From: Terriglobia bacterium
GTDB taxonomy: Bacteria; Acidobacteriota; Terriglobia; Terriglobales; Acidobacteriaceae
Reading direction: 5' to 3'
Length of the DNA: 64,000 nucleotides
Assembly: GCA_021325035.1 (NCBI GenBank)
Contig: JAJPHW010000100.1
Location: forward strand, 1-64,000
Shown here: piece by piece, positions 43,992 through 52,787 of the stretch
How the letters are laid out: each line of letters starts with the position of its first letter
Numbering within the stretch: the stretch's first letter is position 1
Made by a program: the position numbers and the translations under genes
Notes under the pieces: generated by a model
Seen by the model: only the letters and a program-made list of their open reading frames with translations
Databases searched by the model: none
Told to the model about the DNA's origin: nothing

Positions 43992-45728
43992 ATGCTGATC
44001 TTGGGTCTCAACATGTTTCACGCCGACGCTTCCGCTGCAATTGTGCAGGATGGGGAAGTGATCTTTGCCATAGCGGAAGAGCGCCTCAATCGAGTGAAGC
44101 ATTATGCGGGGTTCCCTGCACTGGCTGTGCGTGCATGTTTGGATGCTGCCGGTGCAAAACCTTCCGATCTTGATCATGTTGCGATTGGCCATGACAGCAG
44201 CGCGAATCTTGCACAGAAAATGCAGTACGCCATATCCAATCCGGCCAAGATCATGAATTTCCTGCGTTTACGCCAGCGCAAAGAAGCCATGCGTGATGTG
44301 CGTACACTACTGGCGTGTGCCATGGATGTTGACATCGCCGCTTTACGTTTCCACCAGCACAATCTCGAGCATCACATTGCGCATATCGCGAGCGCATATT
44401 ATTGCTCGCCCTGGGAAAAGGCAGCTGGTTTCAGCTATGACGGCTCCGGAGATTTTGTGTCTGCGATGATGGCTCGTTGCGAGGGCTCTGAAATTGAGAT
44501 CCTCAGTCGCGTTTATCTGCCGCATTCCCTAGGTAGTTTCTACACCATGATTTGTGAGTTCATCGGATACAAAGAATATGGAGATGAAGGCAAAGTCATG
44601 GGCCTCGCGCCCTATGGAAAAGAGACTTACTGTGAGCGCATCAAGGATCTCATTTCGATCAAACAAGATGGGGGCTATGCCCTAAACTTGAGTTACTTCC
44701 AGCCTTTGGGAAGCAATCAGGGTATGCAGATTCGCGAGGATGGGACAGTTAGTCTCGCGCCGCACTTTTCCACGCGCATGAGCGACGAGTTTGGTGTTCC
44801 TCGTGAACCACATACAGAAATCACCCAACGCGATATGGATCTGGCGTTTGCCATGCAACACCGTTTCGAAGAAGTTTTCTTTCATATGCTGAATAACCTG
44901 CATCAGAAAGTGGCTCTGGATGACCTTGTGATGGCGGGAGGCTGTGCACTCAATAGTGTTGCGAACGGCAAACTATTTGACGCCACCCCTTTTCGGCGTA
45001 CTTGGTTGCAGCCGGCTGCAGGGGACGAAGGCCTTGCCATCGGGGCAGCTCTTCATGTGCATTACTCGATCCTGAAACAAAAGCAGCGTTTTGCGATGAC
45101 ACATTCTTACCTTGGTCCGCAGTTTTCCGACGAACGCATCGAATCCGACTTAAAAGCTGCGGGTTTGCGCTATCGAAAGTTTGGGCGAGAGCCCTTACTC
45201 GAAACGATAGCTTCGCACATTGCAGAAGGTTATGTTATTGGCTGGTTTCAGGGCCGAATGGAGTGGGGGCCGCGGGCCCTTGGAAATCGCTCGATTCTGG
45301 CCCACCCCGGGCGCCCTGATATGAAAGACATCCTGAATGCGCGCATCAAACGCCGGGAGTGGTTCCGTCCTTTTGCCCCTTCAATTTTGGTTGAGCGGCA
45401 GGCAGAGTATTTTGAGCACGATCACCCGTCTCCATTTATGTTGCATGTTTATAAGATTCGCCCCCAAAAGCGGCAAGAACTTTGTGCAGTGAACCATGTG
45501 GACAATACTGGCCGCCTGCAAACTGTGAGTCGGGAAGAGAACCCGCTCTACTACGATTTGATCAAGGCTTTTGAGCGGAAGACAGGCATCCCGCTGGTTT
45601 TGAACACCAGTTTTAATGAGAATGAGCCGATCGTCTGCCAGCCCTCCGAAGCGATTGATTGCTTCAAGCGAACCCGTATGGATGTTCTTGCTATCGGATC
45701 GTTCGTCGCGATGAAAGCAGAAAACTAG
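43992..45728 (+). CDS. Carbamoyltransferase, NodU/CmcH family
   Basis: Enzyme of 578 aa transferring carbamoyl from carbamoyl phosphate to a sugar hydroxyl. LILGLNMFHADASAAIVQDG and the FSYDGSGDFVSAMMA segment belong to the Kae1-like N-terminal domain, with the His pair in HNLEHHIAHIASAYY. The C-terminal domain carries QGRMEWGPRALGNRSILAHP and FNENEPIVCQPSEAIDCF, typical of the family. It would place a carbamoyl group on the surface glycan or its precursor. 43 bp after the oxidoreductase. Confidence 0.9.
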   Translation: MLILGLNMFHADASAAIVQDGEVIFAIAEERLNRVKHYAGFPALAVRACLDAAGAKPSDLDHVAIGHDSSANLAQKMQYAISNPAKIMNFLRLRQRKEAMRDVRTLLACAMDVDIAALRFHQHNLEHHIAHIASAYYCSPWEKAAGFSYDGSGDFVSAMMARCEGSEIEILSRVYLPHSLGSFYTMICEFIGYKEYGDEGKVMGLAPYGKETYCERIKDLISIKQDGGYALNLSYFQPLGSNQGMQIREDGTVSLAPHFSTRMSDEFGVPREPHTEITQRDMDLAFAMQHRFEEVFFHMLNNLHQKVALDDLVMAGGCALNSVANGKLFDATPFRRTWLQPAAGDEGLAIGAALHVHYSILKQKQRFAMTHSYLGPQFSDERIESDLKAAGLRYRKFGREPLLETIASHIAEGYVIGWFQGRMEWGPRALGNRSILAHPGRPDMKDILNARIKRREWFRPFAPSILVERQAEYFEHDHPSPFMLHVYKIRPQKRQELCAVNHVDNTGRLQTVSREENPLYYDLIKAFERKTGIPLVLNTSFNENEPIVCQPSEAIDCFKRTRMDVLAIGSFVAMKAEN

Positions 45729-45798
45729 AATCCCAGCAAACGAGGAGCATACGGCGAATCTCGATAAAAGCAAGAGTCAAAGTTCAAGTGGACGGTTA

Positions 45799-46824
45799 AT
45801 GCATGTTGCTACTTTCCCACGGATGCGGGCACTGGCATGGTCGGGAGAAACTCTCTACGCGTCGCGGGGATATACCTTGCTGTCCGCCAAGATTGAAAAT
45901 CAATCCATTCGATGGCAAGAGGTTGGACGTTACGATCCATCGATATGGCGTAACCTGACGGCTTCGATGCTATTAACTTTTCGGCTTGTGCGCGATGGGT
46001 TTCACGCTTTGTCCGTCTTGCCGTCGGGCGCGCTTATCGCGACGGTTCCCGGCGCAATCATTACGTTGGCAGCGGGTGATACCAAATTTCACGTAACACA
46101 TAGGGTTAAGAGAGGAACGCGTCCTCTCCATATTTGCTCGACTTCGGGCGGCTCGGTTCTTTTCGGCGAGTACTTTGATAATCCCGAAAGAGAAGAAGTA
46201 CACATCTATGCTTCGGGCGACCATGGCGAAACGTGGGGCATCGCACACACTTTCCCGAAAGGCGCGATCCGTCACGTTCACAACATCGTCTATGACGCGT
46301 GGGATGAATGCCTGTGGATTCTCACAGGGGATAATGGCCCCGAATGCCGCATTATGCGTGCTTCTTGCGACTTGAAGCATATTGAAACTGTCATGGAAGG
46401 AAATCAGCAGGCGAGATCTGTGGCTTTGGTTCCAACAAAAAACGGGGTGTATTTTTCGTCGGATACGCCGTCGGAAAGCAATCATGTCTATTTCTTAGAT
46501 CGGTCGGGAAAGTTAAGCGTTCTTGCAGATTTGCCCAGTTCTTCGATTTACGGTTGCCGAGTTGGAAAAGCTGTATTTTTTTCGACCATGGTCGAGCCGA
46601 GCGCAGTGAATCAGGAAACCGAGGCATGTCTGTATGGAGCGTTCGATGGTATTTCCTGGCGGCGTGAAATGTCGTGGCAGAAAGACGCTTGGCATTTTCG
46701 CTTGTTTCAATATGGCAACGTTCTTTTGCCTGATGGTGAGAACGGGACTAATTTTCTTGCAATCTCAACAGTAGCGGTCAAAGCGGGAGATTCACAAACT
46801 TCGGTTTGGAAGATCGTGCGCTAA
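45799..46824 (+). CDS. BNR/Asp-box-like beta-propeller protein, function unknown
   Basis: Protein of 341 aa with no signal peptide. One Asp-box is visible (ASGDHGETWGIAHTF, near residue 138) and the chain alternates short beta-rich blocks (VLPSGALIATVPGAIITLAA; GCRVGKAVFFSTMV), as in six- or seven-bladed propellers related to sialidases. No catalytic sialidase set (FRIP arginine) is recognisable, so enzymatic sialidase function is not supported. It immediately precedes a glucuronyl C5-epimerase homologue and may bind or hold the polymer. Confidence in the fold is moderate. Confidence 0.55.
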   Translation: MHVATFPRMRALAWSGETLYASRGYTLLSAKIENQSIRWQEVGRYDPSIWRNLTASMLLTFRLVRDGFHALSVLPSGALIATVPGAIITLAAGDTKFHVTHRVKRGTRPLHICSTSGGSVLFGEYFDNPEREEVHIYASGDHGETWGIAHTFPKGAIRHVHNIVYDAWDECLWILTGDNGPECRIMRASCDLKHIETVMEGNQQARSVALVPTKNGVYFSSDTPSESNHVYFLDRSGKLSVLADLPSSSIYGCRVGKAVFFSTMVEPSAVNQETEACLYGAFDGISWRREMSWQKDAWHFRLFQYGNVLLPDGENGTNFLAISTVAVKAGDSQTSVWKIVR

Positions 46825-46883
46825 TTGCCACTGACTGCTAAACAAGGTTTTCTTCGCCCACGTGCTATAGTTCGACAAAAATC

Positions 46884-47864
46884 ATGCCTATCGCGCAGCG
46901 CTTACAGTACTATCGTCGTATTTTCAGCGCCTATTTATCGCCGCGCGAAAGTCAGCTTACTTTCTGGCATGATCAACCACAGGAAAATTCTCACGCTGGC
47001 CCCAATCAGCTTGGCGAATATTACATGCTGTTTGCCGAAAAGGCTGACTATTCCGGTGTGCATGATTCCGTGGGAATTCCAATGCTTGATTATCACGGGC
47101 AAATTGGTGCGCAATACAACCCCATTGCCATTGCGCAATGGGGATTAGGAAATCATGATCTATTCCGGCGTACGGCAGAATTAAAACGCCGAGAGCAATT
47201 TATCAAGGCGGCAGATTGGCTCAGAATGCGGTTGGAGAAAAATTCATTTGGAATCTCGGTTTGGAACCATAATTTCGATTGGGAGTACCGCACAACCCTG
47301 AAGGCGCCTTGGTTTTCCGCGCTGGCCCAGGGGCAGGGAATATCCTTGCTGGTACGCGCGTTCGCGGAAACGCAACAAGCCGTCTATATGGAAGCTGCGC
47401 ACCTTGCGATGGAAAGTTTCTGGTCTTCCGTCCGCGAAGGCGGGGTTACGTTTATTGACGAACTCAATAACTACTGGTTCGAAGAATACGTCGTATTTCC
47501 ACCGACCCATATTTTGAATGGCTTCATTTGGGCAGCATGGGGAGTCTATGACTATTTCGTTGCGACGCAAGATAAGCGGGCGCATGGCCTGTTTCAGAAG
47601 GCAGTAGTTACCCTGAAATCCAATCTTCAAAACTACGACTTAGGTTTTTGGTCGCTCTATGAACAATCGGGAACTCGCTTACCGATGATAGCCAGCGCTT
47701 TCTATCATCGTTTGCACATTGTTCAACTGCGAGTGATGCATCGCTTAACGCAAGACAAGATATTTTTGGAGTATGCGGACCGTTGGGATACTTACACGCG
47801 CAGCCCCGCGAGGCGAATAAGGGCGCTGGCTTACAAAGCGGCGTTCAAGCTTCTCTACTACTAA
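46884..47864 (+). CDS. Glucuronyl C5-epimerase homologue (C5-epim_C domain)
   Basis: Protein of 326 aa resembling the C-terminal catalytic domain of heparosan-N-sulfate-glucuronate 5-epimerase. Key blocks: YNPIAIAQWGLGNHD (about residue 78), AQGQGISLLVRAFAETQ (147), HILNGFIWAAWGVYD (208), DLGFWSLYEQ (252), SAFYHRLHIVQL (270). The family turns D-glucuronate to L-iduronate within a polymer. This copy has no signal peptide, so if active it would work in the cytoplasm on lipid-linked intermediates, or be exported otherwise. Bacterial homologues are known, but their substrates mostly are not. GTG of the next gene starts 4 bp later. Confidence 0.82.
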   Translation: MPIAQRLQYYRRIFSAYLSPRESQLTFWHDQPQENSHAGPNQLGEYYMLFAEKADYSGVHDSVGIPMLDYHGQIGAQYNPIAIAQWGLGNHDLFRRTAELKRREQFIKAADWLRMRLEKNSFGISVWNHNFDWEYRTTLKAPWFSALAQGQGISLLVRAFAETQQAVYMEAAHLAMESFWSSVREGGVTFIDELNNYWFEEYVVFPPTHILNGFIWAAWGVYDYFVATQDKRAHGLFQKAVVTLKSNLQNYDLGFWSLYEQSGTRLPMIASAFYHRLHIVQLRVMHRLTQDKIFLEYADRWDTYTRSPARRIRALAYKAAFKLLYY

Positions 47865-47868
47865 ATTT

Positions 47869-49119
47869 GTGAAAATTCTCTACGTCTCACAGTATTTTCC
47901 GCCAGAGATGGGTGCTCCTGCAGCGCGCGTGGCTGAGTTGTCGAGCCACTGGGCGTCCGCTGGTCATGAGGTTACGGTGCTGACCGGATTTCCCAATCAT
48001 CCCACGGGAGTCTTGGCCCAAGAATATCGCGGAAAATTGCATCATCTGATTCTCCACGAAGAGTTTCACGGAGTTAAGGTAGTTCGGACATGGCTCCTGC
48101 CATTCCCCAACCGGAAGTCAATCGAACGCATTTTGAACTACAGTTCTTTCTGTTTTTCATCGGCGCTGACTGGCAGCTTTCTTCCTCGCCCCGATGTCGT
48201 CATTGCCACATCGCCTCAACTGCTAGCGGGGCTATCGGGCTGGTGGCTTTCTCGAAAGCATAGTATCCCTTTCATTTTTGAGGTGCGGGACTTATGGCCG
48301 GAGTCGCTGGTTGCTGTCGGAGTTGGCAATGAAAATTCATTGCTCCATCGTTTGTTGTCAAAGCTTGCGGGATTCTTGTATCAAAAAAGCCATCGCATTG
48401 TTGTGGTTACGCCGGCATTCAAAACCCATTTGATGCAAAAGTGGGGCGTGCCTGAAGAAAAAATCACTATTGTAGAAAATGGGGTCGAAACCGATCTGTT
48501 TCAACCAAGAGCAAATGATGATTTAACTGCGGAATTACGCCGGTCATGGAACGCAAAGGATAAGTTTGTGGTTTGCTATATCGGTACGATGGGCATGGCG
48601 CATGGGCTGGAAACGTTGCTTGATGTTGCATCACAACTGCAAAGTTCACGTCCAGATATCTTGTTTGTGCTTGTCGGTGAGGGCGCTGAGAAAGAACGCA
48701 TCTTAACGATGGCCCGCGGACGCAACCTAGGGAATGTACGTTTCATTGATCAACAGCCGCGAGAAATCATTCCTGCGTATATCAACGCGACCGATGTTTG
48801 CCTGGTACTACTTAAAAAGACAGATGTTTTCAAAACCGTTATACCCACCAAAATGCTCGAGTACATGGCTTGTGGGCGTCCAGTAATTCTGGGTGTTGAC
48901 GGTCAAGCTCGCACCATTCTTGAAGAAGCTCAGGCAGGTATTTTCGTTGAGCCGGAAAATGTAGATGCGCTGCGCCATGCAATTCTGAAACTGGCGGCGA
49001 GTGTGCCATTGCGCGCTGAACTCAGTCAAAATGGCCGCGACTACATCGTAAAAAATGCTTCGCGGGAAAGCACAGCCAGGACCTATATAGGAGCTTTGGA
49101 AACTATTGCACCGCGATGA
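47869..49119 (+). CDS. Glycosyltransferase family 4 protein, WcaI/WbuB-like
   Basis: GT-B enzyme of 416 aa starting at GTG 47869. ILYVSQYFPPEMGAPAARVA and VTVLTGFPNHPTGVL are the usual N-terminus of WcaI/WbuB-type enzymes, often L-fucosamine or fucose transferases in O-antigen loci. Donor-half blocks VCYIGTMGMAHGLETLLDVA and YMACGRPVILGVDGQART are present. It closes the plus-strand glycan operon; its 3' end overlaps the convergent export gene by 17 bp. Confidence 0.9.
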   Translation: MKILYVSQYFPPEMGAPAARVAELSSHWASAGHEVTVLTGFPNHPTGVLAQEYRGKLHHLILHEEFHGVKVVRTWLLPFPNRKSIERILNYSSFCFSSALTGSFLPRPDVVIATSPQLLAGLSGWWLSRKHSIPFIFEVRDLWPESLVAVGVGNENSLLHRLLSKLAGFLYQKSHRIVVVTPAFKTHLMQKWGVPEEKITIVENGVETDLFQPRANDDLTAELRRSWNAKDKFVVCYIGTMGMAHGLETLLDVASQLQSSRPDILFVLVGEGAEKERILTMARGRNLGNVRFIDQQPREIIPAYINATDVCLVLLKKTDVFKTVIPTKMLEYMACGRPVILGVDGQARTILEEAQAGIFVEPENVDALRHAILKLAASVPLRAELSQNGRDYIVKNASRESTARTYIGALETIAPR

Positions 49120-50080
49120 TACTGACGGCAGTGGCAGCTTGCATGGCTGCTTCCATGCTACGTCCGGCAATGGCTTTGGCGGTGCTGGTGGGAACAAACA
49201 AAATGTCGTCCGCTTGCATGGGAATATCAGGCGCTTTTGCGGAAAGAATTTTCTGGAGCTTAACGCTCGTCTCGGTCAAGCCGTCTGGCCCCTTGCGGAT
49301 CAGTTTGGCCCCGCCCAGTTTTGCTGTGTGAGTCGTTCCACCGGCCAGGGCGATCGCCTGAAGCACAGTCAAGTGTCCGCTTTCCATTAAGAAGCCACTC
49401 GGACGTCCAACATCGCCGACCACGTAAACGATATCTGCTTTGCGGATGACAATCGTGTCTCCGGGAGCGATCGTGATGTTGCTCTCCGGTTTATCTTCCA
49501 GGTTGCGGGCAAGTTCTACGACTTGTGGCTTGTCAGGTTGGTCGCGATGGGTGATGCTCGCGCTGCGTCCAGCTTTATCGGTTAATCCGCCAGAGGCGGA
49601 AATCAGATCAAACAAATGCGCTGAACCCGATACTGGGTAAATCCCTGGCCTGTTTACCTGACCGAGGACGCTGGCACCCTGCGCCCCTTGTTGCGTTACC
49701 AGAACAGAAACGTGAGGGTTGTTGACAAAACCTCCCTCTGACAGCCTTTTTTCGATGAGAGTTTGCGCTTGGTCGGGTGTAAGTCCTCCGACCATCACGT
49801 AACCAATCAGAGGCAAATATAGATCGCCGCTCGCGTTGATGCGGGTTTTGGTGGTCAGTTCAGGAACGTTGTAGACGCTGACTTCCACCATATCGTCGGG
49901 GCCGAGCTTATCAACATTCTGGACTATCGAGGACGGCGTTGCAGTCAAACCCGTGTTTGAGGGAAGTGATGTTTGCGCAGAGCCTCGCCAAGAGGTTGTC
50001 ACAACGATAGCGATCAAAATGTATAAGCGCCGGTTAAACCACCGGCTCAACTCGACCGGCCTGATGAAACTTGGTGACAT
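49103..50080 (-). CDS. Polysaccharide export outer-membrane protein (Wza/Poly_export, SLBB domains)
   Basis: Exporter of 325 aa with an N-terminal signal peptide (ILIAIVVTTSWRGSAQ). No lipobox cysteine is seen, so it is probably not a lipoprotein. The Poly_export domain begins PDDMVEVSVYNVPELTTKTR, then SLBB-type domains around residues 140-190 and 215-265. It would form the outer-membrane channel paired with the BY-kinase/Wzz protein. Divergent from the initiating transferase gene across 185 bp. Confidence 0.9.
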   Translation of the reverse strand: MSPSFIRPVELSRWFNRRLYILIAIVVTTSWRGSAQTSLPSNTGLTATPSSIVQNVDKLGPDDMVEVSVYNVPELTTKTRINASGDLYLPLIGYVMVGGLTPDQAQTLIEKRLSEGGFVNNPHVSVLVTQQGAQGASVLGQVNRPGIYPVSGSAHLFDLISASGGLTDKAGRSASITHRDQPDKPQVVELARNLEDKPESNITIAPGDTIVIRKADIVYVVGDVGRPSGFLMESGHLTVLQAIALAGGTTHTAKLGGAKLIRKGPDGLTETSVKLQKILSAKAPDIPMQADDILFVPTSTAKAIAGRSMEAAMQAATAVSIIAVQ

Positions 50081-50140
50081 GGTTAGGAAAATTTGAGTCT
50101 AGCACACGGAAAGCGCCAGCAATCGCGGAGATGATCCCGA

Positions 50141-50157
50141 GTAACTATCGTAACTAT
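50141..50157. repeat. 8-bp direct repeat GTAACTAT in the divergent export/WecA spacer
   Basis: GTAACTAT occurs at 50141-50148 and 50150-50157, nine bases apart start to start, between the wza-like and wecA-like genes. It may be a regulator half-site pair. No other evidence. Confidence 0.25.
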
Positions 50158-50226
50158 GGGAATCAAAATAGGAATTGTGCAGATTTTTCCCAAAAAGGTA
50201 TTCTGCTAGAGGAAGAACGCTTGAAC

Positions 50227-50244
50227 CTCACGCAATAGCGTGAG
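50227..50244 (+). promoter_or_regulatory. Leader hairpin just upstream of the WecA-like gene
   Basis: CTCACGC (50227-50233), loop AATA, GCGTGAG (50238-50244): a perfect 7-bp stem that ends 7-21 bases before the possible starts of the transferase gene. It is too close to the ribosome site to be ignored and could affect translation initiation. Confidence 0.4.
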
Positions 50245-50265
50245 CACACTGTGGAGGGGGGCGGG

Positions 50266-51840
50266 TTGACGGCATTTTTCCTGGGGATCTTCGGGGCTTC
50301 ACTTTTATCCTCCTTCATTCTCACTAAATTTGTAAGAGATTCTGCTATGGCGCGCGGGTGGGTTGCGGCGCCCGGCAGCAGTCGCCACTTGCACAATAAG
50401 CCCCTGCCTCGCCTTGGTGGTGTCGCGATTTACCTGGCATTTTGCGGCAGCGTTCTAACGTCATTTCTCGCAGCGTGGCTACACCCCGAGTGGCAGGTTG
50501 GATTTCCCGCTAAAGCCGGACTCACCATTTTGGCCCCCGCAACACTGATCTTTCTTCTGGGCGTTTACGACGACATTCGTTCGTTGGGCCCGTGGGTCAA
50601 GTTTGCGGTGCAGGCTGCAGCTGCGACGATGCTTTTCGCCAGCGGATTAAGAATCCTCGACCTCAGGGTGCTCTTTGGAGGGCATCATTTTTCCTCCTTC
50701 GTAAGCTTGCCACTTACCATTCTTTGGGTCATCGGCGTTACAAACGCATTCAACTTGATAGATGGACTGGATGGCCTGGCGGCTGGATCTGCTTTGTTTT
50801 CGACTCTTGTCGTCTTCGTGGTTGCGCTATTGGGCCATTCCATGCTGGTTGCATTGATGACCCTGGCCTTGGCCGGCGCCATTCTTGGTTTTCTTCGTTT
50901 CAACTTTAACCCTGCAACAATTTTTCTAGGTGATTGCGGCAGTTTATTTATTGGATTTATTCTCAGCGCCCTTGCTCTGCAAGGCGCAGAGAAGGCGCCG
51001 ACGACTGTCGCGATTGCCATTCCAGTGGTTTCGTTTGGGCTTCCAATACTTGAAACGGCACTTTCTATTGCGAGGCGCTTCATCAGTGGACGTCCGGTGT
51101 TTACGGCCGACCGCGAGCACATTCACCACAAATTGTTGCAATTGGGACTTTCGCATCGCCAGGTCGTCATCGTACTTTACGGGGCTTCGGGCATATTTGC
51201 TTTATTAAGCCTATTTTTACTGTGGCCGGCAGGTAGTACATTGGGGCTGGTTCTGGCTGTCTTGGGCAGCGGAATCTGGCTCGGTGTTCAACATTTGGGC
51301 TATCTGGAATTCGGAGAACTTCGGCGCGTTGCCCAACGGACGATTGAGCAGCGTCAAATCGTTATTAACAACCTGGCCATTCGCCGGGCTGTTGAAGAAT
51401 TAAAGGTCGCGCAAGACAGCGATCAGTTGTTTTCAATTCTTATTGCTGCGTTTGGCGGGAATGATTTCGACGCTTTCGATTTGAATCTGCAAATCCCTTT
51501 GCCGATCTTCTCTCCGTCAGACGCATTGCAGGTTTTGCAGAGCGACGATCACCAGCCTTACGTGCGTTGGTCAAAATCAGGCATGAAGTTCCATCAATTG
51601 GTGACTTCCTGGAGTTTATGTCTGGATTTAGTCAGCATTAATGACCGTCGAATCGGGACGATGACTGTCCATCGTCTCTATAGCGAACGCGATCTTCAAC
51701 TGGATATCAACCTGCTGATTTCCGTTTTTCCGTTAGCGTTAGCCGATGCATTACAAAAAATTTCTGTTAATCAAACCGAAGTCGTTCCTCGCCTGCACGC
51801 AATTCCCGCCGTTCTTGGCGCTAGCGCTGGCGCCGATTAA
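50266..51840 (+). CDS. Undecaprenyl-phosphate sugar-1-phosphate transferase (WecA/MraY family) with C-terminal extension
   Basis: Polyprenyl-P glycosyl-1-P transferase that would start the lipid-linked repeat unit. About 10 membrane spans cover residues 1-350, with the catalytic DD motif in LGVYDDIRSLG (near residue 100), FNLIDGLDGLAAG (161), FLGDCGSLFIGF (220) and the HIHH motif in DREHIHHKLLQLGLS (282). The total length of 524 aa exceeds the family's usual ~350; the last ~170 residues form a soluble cytoplasmic region of unknown fold (IEQRQIVINNLAIRRAVEEL onward). TTG 50266 follows the GGAGGGGG tract; GTG 50251 is the alternative start. Confidence 0.88.
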   Translation: MTAFFLGIFGASLLSSFILTKFVRDSAMARGWVAAPGSSRHLHNKPLPRLGGVAIYLAFCGSVLTSFLAAWLHPEWQVGFPAKAGLTILAPATLIFLLGVYDDIRSLGPWVKFAVQAAAATMLFASGLRILDLRVLFGGHHFSSFVSLPLTILWVIGVTNAFNLIDGLDGLAAGSALFSTLVVFVVALLGHSMLVALMTLALAGAILGFLRFNFNPATIFLGDCGSLFIGFILSALALQGAEKAPTTVAIAIPVVSFGLPILETALSIARRFISGRPVFTADREHIHHKLLQLGLSHRQVVIVLYGASGIFALLSLFLLWPAGSTLGLVLAVLGSGIWLGVQHLGYLEFGELRRVAQRTIEQRQIVINNLAIRRAVEELKVAQDSDQLFSILIAAFGGNDFDAFDLNLQIPLPIFSPSDALQVLQSDDHQPYVRWSKSGMKFHQLVTSWSLCLDLVSINDRRIGTMTVHRLYSERDLQLDINLLISVFPLALADALQKISVNQTEVVPRLHAIPAVLGASAGAD

Positions 51841-51950
51841 TTCCTTCTCTTTATCCACAGCCAGAACCAACTGCGCTACTTTCTGATCAGTCTGCGTCCA
51901 TTTAGCTTGGACGCTCATGTTTGCGTAAGCGTACGGAGGAAGTCAGAACG

Positions 51951-52772
51951 ATGGAGTCGTTGACCGGGCAAGACATTCATTTTGTCTCATTGCAAACAGC
52001 TGTATTCTGCGTTTCCTGCGAAATTATCAGCAAGAACAATACACCGTACTGTATGGCTTGTGGCAGCCAGGCGGTTTTGAGCTTATCGCGTGTTCTTGGC
52101 GGATCTTTGCGTGGACAGCAGACTGCGCACGTCATCGAAGATGCGGAGCTTGATCGTTTAGTCCGCGATCTATTGCGTACGGTACCAGCTATTGCCGAGA
52201 ATCACGTGCCGGCTTCTTTTGCCAATCTTGCGCCGTCGCGCCATCATGCCCGCTCTTTGGGGCCGCAACTCGTGCGGCAGAAGGGGAATGTCATTCCGGA
52301 TTCTGAAATCAGGCCTGCCGAGCTCGACCTGGAACCTGCAATTAGTGTAATTGCGGAGCGGGCACAAGCGCTGACTGGCGCCACGGGAGCCGCTATTGCG
52401 TTACGTCATGGCGATGAAATTATTTGCCGGGCTCGCACAGGGCGCACTGCGCCGGATTTGGGCGTAAGGCTGCAAACCGATACGGGAATTTCAGCAGATT
52501 GTGTTCGCACCGGGGAAGTGATGCTCTGTCACGATGCAGAGAGAAATCCGTTAGTGGATTTGGCCAGCTGCCGTCGTCTTGGCGTCCGCTCAATTCTGGT
52601 GGCTCCCTTGCGGCACTTCCGGCGCACGCTAGGAGTTTTTGAGGTGCTCTCCGGCGCGCCGCACGCATTTGACCAACACGATATTGCGACCATGCAATTG
52701 CTCTCGAGCATGATGGTCGCTGCCATGGCTCGTCTTTCGAACATACGTCCGGCGGAACGTAAAAGCGCGTGA
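51951..52772 (+). CDS. Zinc-ribbon and GAF domain protein
   Basis: Protein of 273 aa. Two CxxC pairs lie near residues 21-42 (CVSC...CMACGS), forming a zinc ribbon. From residue 125 a GAF domain follows (ISVIAERAQALTGATGAAIA; CVRTGEVMLCHDAERNP; RSILVAPLRHFRRTLGVFEV). No output domain, so it probably senses a ligand and signals by protein contact. ATG at 51951 has ACGGAGGAAG eight bases before it. Located just after the WecA-like gene. Confidence 0.75.
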   Translation: MESLTGQDIHFVSLQTAVFCVSCEIISKNNTPYCMACGSQAVLSLSRVLGGSLRGQQTAHVIEDAELDRLVRDLLRTVPAIAENHVPASFANLAPSRHHARSLGPQLVRQKGNVIPDSEIRPAELDLEPAISVIAERAQALTGATGAAIALRHGDEIICRARTGRTAPDLGVRLQTDTGISADCVRTGEVMLCHDAERNPLVDLASCRRLGVRSILVAPLRHFRRTLGVFEVLSGAPHAFDQHDIATMQLLSSMMVAAMARLSNIRPAERKSA

Positions 52773-52787
52773 GCTTACGGTAAGAAG

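Noticed and set aside
45799..46824. Active sialidase acting on pseudaminic acid
   Set aside because: Only one Asp-box is visible, and the FRIP arginine and nucleophile tyrosine set cannot be identified.
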